Part shown: positions 1-5,034 of the stretch, in pieces
Layout of the letters: every line of letters starts with the position of its first letter
How positions within the stretch are numbered: position 1 is the first letter of the stretch
Origin: Mariniphaga sp964540165
Lineage (GTDB): Bacteria; Bacteroidota; Bacteroidia; Bacteroidales; Prolixibacteraceae
Direction of reading: 5' to 3'
Assembly (NCBI GenBank): GCA_964540165.1
Contig: CAZILU010000186.1
Location: 1-5,034 of the forward strand
DNA length: 5,034 nt
The notes under the pieces: model-generated
Told to the model about the DNA's origin: nothing
What the model saw: only the letters and a program-made list of their open reading frames with translations
Database searches by the model: none
Made by a program: the position numbers and the translations under genes

Positions 1-1
1 T

Positions 2-118
2 GTTCGTGGGAAAATTTGTGATTACTTTGCCGACGATTTGAAATTCGCCTTTTCACCACAGGCAAAAAACCTGATAAACGAAAGAAATATCGACGCAATA
101 AAGCGTTGGAACACATAA
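2..118 (+). CDS. 3' end of an unidentified upstream gene (partial)
   Basis: An open frame runs in from the left edge and ends at a TAA at 116-118, giving 38 C-terminal residues that finish in IDAIKRWNT. The other two plus-strand frames hit stops within about 13 codons. The composition is that of a soluble, mixed-charge protein, with no membrane segment. The stop lies 10 bp before the ATG of the sugar kinase, which suggests one operon. I do not recognise the family from this tail and assign no function. A frame this short could stay open by chance, and a minus-strand frame is also open over much of the stretch, so the call rests mainly on position and protein-like composition. Confidence 0.5.
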   Translation, partial: VRGKICDYFADDLKFAFSPQAKNLINERNIDAIKRWNT

Positions 119-128
119 CAACTACGAA

Positions 129-1127
129 ATGATTATTGAAACGTTCTCATACCCCCGGGCGGCTGTCATCGGAAACCCATCCGATGGCTATTACGGGAAG
201 ACCATCGCCTTCCTCTTCTCCAATTTCCAGGCCCGGGTGCAGCTGTACCAGACACCGGAACTGGAGATCCAGCCGCAGCGACTCGATGTGATCCGCTTCC
301 ACAGCATCAGCGAGCTGGTTGAAAATGTGAACCTCTCAGGCTACTATGGTGGCATCCGCCTGCTGAAGGCCACCATTAAGGTATTCTTCGACTACTGCCA
401 GGAGTGTCATATCCAGTTAGACAACCGCAACTTTACCATCCGTTACGACTCTAACATCCCGCTGCGACTGGGACTGGCGGGTAGCAGTGCCATCATCACC
501 GCCTGCATGAAAGCGCTCATCTCCTTTTACGGAGTGGCCATTCCCAAACCGATCCTCGCCAACCTGGTGCTAAGCGTAGAGGATAAAGAGCTGGGGATAG
601 CGGCCGGACTACAGGACCGGGTAGTGCAGGCATACGGTCAGCCGGTCTATATGGACTTCAACAAAGAGACGATGGAGAAGCAGGGATTTGGCGACTACGA
701 AGTGATCGATGCCTCTCTCTTTCCTAATATGTACATTGCCTTCCGGAAAAACCTCTCCGAAGGTACCGAAGTGCTGCATAACAATCTCAGGGCCCGTTTT
801 AACATCGGCGAACCGCGCGTGGTGGAGGCGATGAAGCAGTGGGCAGGCTATACCGATGCCTTCCGTGAAGCGTTGAAGGTGCGCGACTGCCAGGCGATGC
901 ACGACCTGATCAATGCCAACTTCGACCTGCGCCGGAGCCTCGTCCCCATCACCAAAGGGAATATCGAGATGGTGGAGGCAGCCCGCTCAACCGGAGCATC
1001 GGTAAAATTCAGCGGATCGGGTGGCGCCATTATCGGCACCTGCCGCGATGAGGAGATGTGTCAAAAGCTGACCCAAACCCTCGCTAAAAAAAATATTGAA
1101 GTGATAAAACCCAACATCGTAAATTAA
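129..1127 (+). CDS. GHMP-family sugar kinase, glucuronokinase-like
   Basis: This 332-residue cytoplasmic kinase probably phosphorylates the anomeric position of a sugar or uronic acid using ATP. Near the N-terminus, residues 14-25 read IGNPSDGYYGKT, the form of the first GHMP motif that I associate with glucuronokinase-like members. Residues 109-122 (NIPLRLGLAGSSAI) are the glycine/serine-rich ATP-binding motif 2. GLQDR at 160-164 supplies a candidate catalytic Asp163. KFSGSGGAIIG at 293-303 is the C-terminal motif 3. The length is normal for the family and no domain is missing. The start at 129 places the GNPSDG motif at the expected distance from the N-terminus; it has no Shine-Dalgarno sequence, as is usual in Bacteroidota. 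The gene ends 6 bp before a GalU-type gene, so the product is probably a sugar-1-phosphate consumed by that enzyme. Family membership is secure, but the substrate (glucuronate, galacturonate or another sugar) is inference. Confidence 0.85.
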   Translation: MIIETFSYPRAAVIGNPSDGYYGKTIAFLFSNFQARVQLYQTPELEIQPQRLDVIRFHSISELVENVNLSGYYGGIRLLKATIKVFFDYCQECHIQLDNRNFTIRYDSNIPLRLGLAGSSAIITACMKALISFYGVAIPKPILANLVLSVEDKELGIAAGLQDRVVQAYGQPVYMDFNKETMEKQGFGDYEVIDASLFPNMYIAFRKNLSEGTEVLHNNLRARFNIGEPRVVEAMKQWAGYTDAFREALKVRDCQAMHDLINANFDLRRSLVPITKGNIEMVEAARSTGASVKFSGSGGAIIGTCRDEEMCQKLTQTLAKKNIEVIKPNIVN

Positions 1128-1133
1128 CCATTA

Positions 1134-2003
1134 ATGATAAAAAAAGCAGTTATCCCCGCCGCCGGCTGGGGAACCCGGTTTTTACCCATAACCAAGTCAC
1201 AACCCAAAGAGATGATCCCGATCGTCGATACGCCGGTTATCCAGTTCGTCGTAGAAGAGGCCGTAGCCAGCGGAATCACCGATATCCTGATGATCATCGG
1301 AAAAGGGAAACGGGCCATCGAAGAGCACTTCGACCGCAGTCCGCAGTTAGAGGAGTCTCTGATTGAGAAGAAAGAGTTCGAACTGCTGGAGCAGATCAAA
1401 AAGATATCCAACCTGGCCAATATCCACTTTATCTGGCAGAAGGAGATGAACGGACTGGGCGATGCCATCCGCTATGCCCGCAACCATGTCGGCAATGAAC
1501 CCTTCGCCGTGCTGTTGGGCGATACACTGATCAGCGGCGAGGGCGATCCGATCACAAAACAGCTGATCGATGTCTATGAGAAGTACAAAAGTTCAGTGGT
1601 AGCCCTCGAAGAGGTACCTATGGAGAATGTCAGCCGGTACGGTGTGATCAAGGGTAAAAAGCTGGAGGAAAACTTACTGATCGCGCAGGACTTCATCGAG
1701 AAGCCATCGCCGGAAGAGGCCCCCTCCAACCTGGCCATCGCCAGCCGATACATCTTTACGCCCGAAATATTCGACTACCTGGATAAAACCAGGCCGGGAA
1801 AGAACAACGAGATTCAACTCACCGACGCCATGAAGTCTATGGTGAAAAAATATGCCATGTACGGGCTCCGGTTTAAGGGAACCCGCTACGACATAGGCAA
1901 TAAGCTCGACTTTCTGAAGACCAACATCATCTACGGTCTGGAACATCCGGAGATCGGCGTCCCGCTAAGGGAGTGGCTTAAGGCATTTGCATCGGCACTG
2001 TAA
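1134..2003 (+). CDS. galU: UTP--glucose-1-phosphate uridylyltransferase (GalU-type)
   Basis: This 289-residue cytoplasmic enzyme of the nucleotidyltransferase family makes UDP-glucose, or a related UDP-sugar, from a sugar-1-phosphate and UTP. The N-terminal nucleotide-binding signature is AAGWGTRFLP (9-18), followed by the PKEM lysine (Lys25) and the block PIVDTPVIQFVVEEA (29-43). QKEMNGLGDAI (102-112) is the base/sugar-binding loop, and LLGDTL (127-132) holds the metal-binding Asp130. EKP (189-191), EIQLTD (226-231) and GTRYDIGNK (249-257) complete the sugar-binding half. The length is close to the roughly 300 residues usual for GalU. Two positions differ from the common form as I recall it: Trp12 where AAGLGTRF has Leu, and Asp110 where GLGHA has His. 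The ATG lies 6 bp after the kinase stop, implying coupled expression. The family is certain. Glucose-1-phosphate is the default substrate, but the kinase partner leaves room for glucuronate-1-phosphate or another sugar-1-phosphate. Confidence 0.88.
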   Translation: MIKKAVIPAAGWGTRFLPITKSQPKEMIPIVDTPVIQFVVEEAVASGITDILMIIGKGKRAIEEHFDRSPQLEESLIEKKEFELLEQIKKISNLANIHFIWQKEMNGLGDAIRYARNHVGNEPFAVLLGDTLISGEGDPITKQLIDVYEKYKSSVVALEEVPMENVSRYGVIKGKKLEENLLIAQDFIEKPSPEEAPSNLAIASRYIFTPEIFDYLDKTRPGKNNEIQLTDAMKSMVKKYAMYGLRFKGTRYDIGNKLDFLKTNIIYGLEHPEIGVPLREWLKAFASAL

Positions 2004-2046
2004 AAGAGAATCCTGCCGGCCGTTGGCCGGCAGACAGCCCTCTTTT
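2002..2046. terminator. Bidirectional intrinsic terminator between convergent units
   Basis: A perfect 9-bp GC-rich stem, CTGCCGGCC (2013-2021) against GGCCGGCAG (2025-2033), encloses a 3-base GTT loop. Outside it, AAAAGAG (2002-2008) can pair with CTCTTTT (2040-2046), so each strand has a T-rich tract after the hairpin. The structure begins inside the galU stop codon and lies 77 bp beyond the stop of the opposing HMA gene, where a shared terminator for both units would be expected. Unpaired bases (2009-2012 and 2034-2039) separate the GC stem from the T tract, so efficiency is uncertain. Confidence 0.75.
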
Positions 2047-2122
2047 CAGTTGCAGAGTATGTCGAAGCGGGCAGGTAATCCTTCCCGGACAATGAATCCT
2101 GTCTCTTCCGGGATCGGAGCAT

Positions 2123-2458
2123 TTACTTCGCCGGTTTCTCCTTGCCCGTTAACCGATTGTATACCTCTTCGGTAATCTTTTCGGCTTTATACCCTTTCTT
2201 CTCAATAGAGCCGGCCAGGGCCCTGGCATTGTTCTTTTTGGATTCAAACTCAATCCATACCGTATTGGACAGGTGGTCCACCTTCAGATCCTTCACTCCC
2301 TTTTCAAAGCGAAGATGCTCGAAAAGGCTTTTTTCACAATCGCCGCAATGCATGTTGCTCTGAAAACAGACCACTTCCCTGCCCTTTTTCTGGGCAGATA
2401 CCTCCTGGGCCAAACCGCCCATCAATACCATCGTTAAAATCAAAATCAATCTCTTCAT
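2123..2458 (-). CDS. Secreted heavy-metal-associated (HMA) domain protein
   Basis: This 111-residue protein has a signal peptide (MKRLILILTMVLMGG, cleavage probably after VSA at residue 22) with no lipobox cysteine, so the mature form of about 89 residues should be soluble in the periplasm. Residues 28-96 match a ferredoxin-like HMA fold. The metal-binding MxCxxC motif is MHCGDC at 36-41, followed by the helix EKSLFEHLR and the strand VKDLKVDHLSNTVWIEF. A GY pair at 89-90 sits where bacterial copper chaperones carry a conserved Tyr. An extra Cys31 lies seven residues before the first motif Cys. The domain binds soft metals, most often Cu(I), in known families. The gene follows the TonB-dependent receptor by 59 bp on the same strand, so the two are probably cotranscribed and this protein may receive or buffer metal brought in by the receptor. 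Metal identity and role (chaperone, sensor or scavenger) are inferred. Confidence 0.82.
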   Translation of the reverse strand: MKRLILILTMVLMGGLAQEVSAQKKGREVVCFQSNMHCGDCEKSLFEHLRFEKGVKDLKVDHLSNTVWIEFESKKNNARALAGSIEKKGYKAEKITEEVYNRLTGKEKPAK

Positions 2459-2462
2459 CTCA

Positions 2463-2504
2463 TTTAATTTTTAATTTCTCATTTTTAATTTTTAATTTTT
2501 AATT
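2463..2504. repeat. AT-rich 7-bp tandem repeat (TTTTTAA) in the receptor-HMA gap
   Basis: Three perfect copies of TTTTTAA occupy 2482-2502. After a CTCA interruption, a further complete copy (2468-2474) and partial copies lie at 2463-2477. On the coding (minus) strand this reads as repeated TTAAAAA immediately upstream of the HMA start codon at 2458. Such A-rich leaders resemble the translation-enhancing A/T-rich sequence that replaces Shine-Dalgarno sites in Bacteroidota. I know similar runs as common in intergenic DNA of this group, so the array may have no specific role. Confidence 0.8.
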
Positions 2505-2517
2505 GATCCCCCAGCCA

Positions 2518-4749
2518 TCAATAATCAAGATTAAAGCGCACTCCTAAGTAGATCCTGCGCCCCATCACCGGTCCCCAGATATTAACCGCATCGAATGCCG
2601 GTCCAAACGGATTATCGGCTCCGGCCACCGGATTCTTCTGCATGAAATTGGTCAGGTTTTCCGCTCCGGCGTATAGGCTCCAGTGCCTGAAATACCGGGT
2701 CACCTGCGCATTCATCATCGTATAGGGATCGAACTCAAAAAACGAACCGGGGAATACGCTTCCGGCGACCAGCTCACCAGGATGACGCGGTATTCGTCCA
2801 CCGCCATTGAACTGCACGGTATAGTCGAACATCCACTTCTTCAGGTTGGTGGTGTAGTTAAGGGTGACCAGTCCCTTATAGCGGCTGGTAAGCGGCTTCT
2901 CTTTCAGCTCGCCGCCAATGGTCTGCTTCACATCGTTCATCCGGTAAGCCAACAGCAGGTCGAGTCTTTCCAGCGGTTCATACCGCAGGTCGAACTGCAG
3001 GCTGTTGGAGTATGAGGTGCCATCCGTTGGCTGCAGCAGGATGTGGCTGGCCGATGACTCCCGGTCGACCACCAGCTGTGTCAGGAAATCAGTTCGAAAA
3101 AACTCGGTATTAAGCTGCAGTTCTCTATTCCAGAGCGTATAGTGCTGGATCACGGCAAAGCCGAAGTTCCAGGCCTCCTCCTGGAAAAGTTCATCGGACC
3201 ACTGCAGCGTCCGTGCGCTGGCCAGCAGGTAGCTGTTATCGGCTAACACATGGGCGGTGCGATACCCTTTTCCGGCGCTGGCACGGAGGGTGATGTGCTC
3301 CCCTGCCTGGTAGCGGATATGGGTTCGCGGCGTCACAAACGTTCCGAAGTGGTTATGAAAATCGGTGCGAACACCAGCCAGCAAGGTCAGGTGACTGCCC
3401 GGTTTCCAGGTGTACTCGGCAAACAGTCCGGGCACCTGCTCGGTACGCTCCATCTCCTCGCCGTAGAGCTGTTCGGAAAACCGGTCGTAGATAAAGCTGC
3501 TGCCGGCATTAAGACTGTGGCGACCGTGGTGATCCAGGTCGCGCGTCAGCACCAGACTGCCATAAAACCGCTCTTCCTGGCCGTCGTAGGGATGGATACC
3601 AAAAAGAGAGCGTGTTTCATGCCGTGAAGCATTGGAGAGCCACGCCAGGGCAGTCCGCTGATTTGGCCATACATACCCGGTTTTGAAAAACCCCTCCAAC
3701 CGCCGGTTTTCAATGGTAATACCATACGGATTGAGCATCGTGCGCTCCATCCCCCGTCGGAAAGCGGTCTCACCCCCCACCCGGTCGTCGGACAAAAGGC
3801 TGAAACCGGCCTGTGCCATATATCCCTTGTGGTTATTGTATTTCCAGCGGTTGAAAAACTGGATCTGTTGCGACAAAGGCTCATCCAAAAAGCCATCCCC
3901 ATTCTCGTCGTTACGACGCGACTGGTCGGAGGCATGAAGGAAGATGCCGGTGGTCAGCTTATCTTTATGTACCCGGATATTCCCGTTGCCATTGAACTCG
4001 AGCCGGCCGCTGGCGCCGACATATCCGTTCAGGAAAAGCTTCTCCTGGGCATCGGGCTTCTTATACTCGGCATTGATCTGCCCGGCAATCGACTCATATC
4101 CGTTCAACACCGATGAAGCGCCCTTCGACACCTGAATCGACTCCATCCACGGTCCGGGAACCCAGGTGAGCCCGTAATTGGTAGCCAGTCCGCGCAGATT
4201 GGGCATATTCTCAATCTGCAGCAAGGAGTAGATCCCATCCAGCCCTAACAACCGGATCTGCTTGGCGCCGGTAACCGCATCGCTGTAGCTTACATCGACC
4301 GAGGGATTGGTCTCGAAGCTCTCGGCCAGGTTGCAGCAGGCCGCTTTGTGCAGCTCTGCCCCGTTGATCCGCTCGGTTTGGATCGGATCGATCGTTGACA
4401 GGTAGGTTCCCCGGTTCTTGTGTACCACATCGACAGCACCTAATTCCAGGTTGGGCTCCAGAACCACCTCCAGCGACTCTGCACCATGGATATGCAACTC
4501 ACGGGTCTCATAACCCACGAAGCTGAATACCAGCATATGATCGCCGGAACGCTGCTGAACACGGAAAGTGCCATCCGGTCCCGATACCACCCCCCGCTGT
4601 GTATCCTTCCAGTGAATGTTCACTCCCGGAAGGGGCGATTGACCATCGTTATCCCGGCTGTACACCACGCCTTCGACCATCTGAGCGAAGGTGTATATGG
4701 GAAGTATCAGGATTAATAGTAAGCTCTTGAATATCTTTGTATGTCTCAT
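2518..4749 (-). CDS. TonB-dependent outer-membrane receptor, probable metal uptake
   Basis: This protein imports a ligand across the outer membrane using TonB energy. I choose the ATG at 4747-4749 (743 residues) because it gives a compact signal peptide, MRHTKIFKSLLLILILPIYTFA, and follows an A-rich leader. In-frame ATGs at 4842 and 4782 would add 31 or 11 polar residues before it. A carboxypeptidase-regulatory-like domain spans about 25-97 (VEGVVYSRD, LPGVNIHW, GPDGTFRV, FSFVGYETRE). The plug is at about 119-227, including AACCNLAESFETNPS (with Cys138 and Cys139), VTGAKQIRLLGLDG and SIQVSKGASSVLNGYESIAGQIN. The beta-barrel covers about 229-743 and ends in the aromatic Tyr743 typical of outer-membrane proteins. 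A DENGDGFLDE loop at 281-290 resembles a calcium-binding loop. The AACCNL-type plug is one I associate with receptors encoded beside HMA proteins, and an HMA gene does lie 59 bp downstream. No SusD-like partner is present in the window, which argues against a glycan receptor. Copper is the leading ligand guess, but iron chelates or other metals are possible. Confidence 0.88.
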   Translation of the reverse strand: MRHTKIFKSLLLILILPIYTFAQMVEGVVYSRDNDGQSPLPGVNIHWKDTQRGVVSGPDGTFRVQQRSGDHMLVFSFVGYETRELHIHGAESLEVVLEPNLELGAVDVVHKNRGTYLSTIDPIQTERINGAELHKAACCNLAESFETNPSVDVSYSDAVTGAKQIRLLGLDGIYSLLQIENMPNLRGLATNYGLTWVPGPWMESIQVSKGASSVLNGYESIAGQINAEYKKPDAQEKLFLNGYVGASGRLEFNGNGNIRVHKDKLTTGIFLHASDQSRRNDENGDGFLDEPLSQQIQFFNRWKYNNHKGYMAQAGFSLLSDDRVGGETAFRRGMERTMLNPYGITIENRRLEGFFKTGYVWPNQRTALAWLSNASRHETRSLFGIHPYDGQEERFYGSLVLTRDLDHHGRHSLNAGSSFIYDRFSEQLYGEEMERTEQVPGLFAEYTWKPGSHLTLLAGVRTDFHNHFGTFVTPRTHIRYQAGEHITLRASAGKGYRTAHVLADNSYLLASARTLQWSDELFQEEAWNFGFAVIQHYTLWNRELQLNTEFFRTDFLTQLVVDRESSASHILLQPTDGTSYSNSLQFDLRYEPLERLDLLLAYRMNDVKQTIGGELKEKPLTSRYKGLVTLNYTTNLKKWMFDYTVQFNGGGRIPRHPGELVAGSVFPGSFFEFDPYTMMNAQVTRYFRHWSLYAGAENLTNFMQKNPVAGADNPFGPAFDAVNIWGPVMGRRIYLGVRFNLDY

Positions 4750-4892
4750 TTTTTTTAAATTTCTGTTGTTTTTGGTAATCATGACCTGCCTTCGGGCCGG
4801 GCCATCTCCTGTGTTCCGTTCATTCAAAGTTTTCGATCGCATGAATTTCTACATGGCAACCTTGATGCCGAATGACCATTTCATGCTATGCT

Positions 4893-4924
4893 CTGCACTC
4901 CTTTGGCATGCCAACTCAGTGCAG
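4893..4924. promoter_or_regulatory. 32-bp interrupted palindrome upstream of the receptor gene, possible operator
   Basis: The site has the form 7-3-6|6-3-7: CTGCACT (4893-4899), CCT, TTGGCA, TGCCAA (core 4903-4914, a perfect 12-bp palindrome), CTC, AGTGCAG (4918-4924). Twenty-six of 32 positions are symmetric about 4908/4909. The centre lies about 160 bp upstream of the receptor ATG. A fully symmetric centre without a loop looks more like a binding site for a dimeric or tetrameric regulator than a terminator, and no T tract follows on either strand. No regulator gene is visible in the window, so the role is inferred. The rest of the 4750-5034 gap shows no convincing gene. Confidence 0.4.
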
Positions 4925-4985
4925 TCGCCAATGCAAAAAATGTGGTCGTGTCATGTCAACAATGTTCTGTCATTTCGAAGCCCCA

Positions 4986-5001
4986 CCCAAAAAAATTTGG
5001 G
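4986..5001. other. Short A/T hairpin in the intergenic region
   Basis: CCCAAA (4986-4991) and TTTGGG (4996-5001) are perfect inverted 6-mers around an AAAA loop. The element lies in the non-coding stretch about 240 bp upstream of the receptor start. It lacks a flanking T tract on either strand, so it is a poor terminator. It could belong to a gene boundary or an intergenic repeat that continues beyond the right edge. Confidence 0.35.
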
Positions 5002-5034
5002 CATAATGAGGTGATGACATAACCGGCAGCTGTC

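Noticed and set aside
2083..2113. Inverted repeat TCCCGGA / TCCGGGA downstream of the HMA gene
   Set aside because: The 7-bp stem has a 17-base loop and no T tract, and the stronger hairpin at 2002-2046 explains termination better.
2214..2227. Perfect 14-bp palindrome GCCAGGGCCCTGGC
   Set aside because: It lies inside the HMA coding sequence (the ARALAG stretch) and is explained by Ala, Leu and Gly codons, with no sign of a regulatory role.
3546..3935. 129-codon minus-strand ORF inside the receptor gene
   Set aside because: It is a shifted-frame shadow of the receptor, whose own frame carries continuous barrel sequence here.
4825..4832. Bacteroidota -7 promoter element (reverse complement AAACTTTG)
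   Set aside because: It is one base off TAnnTTTG, and the nearest TTG at a possible -33 site is about 24 bp away instead of about 19 to 21. This is too weak to call.
4750..4842. N-terminal extension of the receptor starting at 4842 or 4782
   Set aside because: It would place 11 to 31 polar residues before an otherwise complete signal peptide, so the ATG at 4749 is the better start.
4691..5014. 107-codon plus-strand ORF across the receptor upstream region
   Set aside because: It overlaps the receptor signal peptide on the opposite strand, has an unstructured composition with many Met and Cys, and matches no family I recognise. I treat it as a chance ORF.

Overview
The window looks like chromosomal DNA of a member of the Bacteroidota, probably Bacteroidales. 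The evidence is an outer-membrane receptor with an N-terminal carboxypeptidase-regulatory-like domain ahead of the plug, start codons preceded by A/T-rich sequence instead of a Shine-Dalgarno motif, TTTTTAA-type repeats in an intergenic gap, and moderate GC in the genes with AT-rich gaps. This placement rests on gene style, not on a marker gene.

Layout: two transcription units converge near position 2050. On the plus strand, the tail of an unidentified gene (2-118) is followed after 10 bp by a GHMP-family sugar kinase resembling glucuronokinase (129-1127), and after 6 bp by a GalU-type sugar-1-phosphate nucleotidylyltransferase (1134-2003). The tight spacing suggests one operon. A GC-rich hairpin flanked by A and T tracts (2002-2046) overlaps the end of galU and can act as a terminator in both directions.

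On the minus strand, a TonB-dependent outer-membrane receptor (2518-4749) is followed 59 bp later by a small secreted heavy-metal-associated (HMA) domain protein (2123-2458). The gap between them holds an AT-rich 7-bp tandem repeat. The 285 bp upstream of the receptor contain no convincing gene, but they do hold a strikingly symmetric 32-bp interrupted palindrome (4893-4924) and a small A/T hairpin (4986-5001).

How the genes may work together: the kinase and nucleotidylyltransferase could convert a free sugar or uronic acid to a sugar-1-phosphate and then to a UDP-sugar, as in the plant glucuronate salvage route. The receptor and HMA protein look like a metal-handling module, with import across the outer membrane and a periplasmic metal-binding partner, most plausibly for copper. 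Substrates in both modules are inferred. I see no CRISPR array, tRNA, rRNA, transposase or other obvious mobile element. Nothing here is clearly a wholly new system. The least explained items are the kinase/nucleotidylyltransferase pairing and the palindrome upstream of the receptor.
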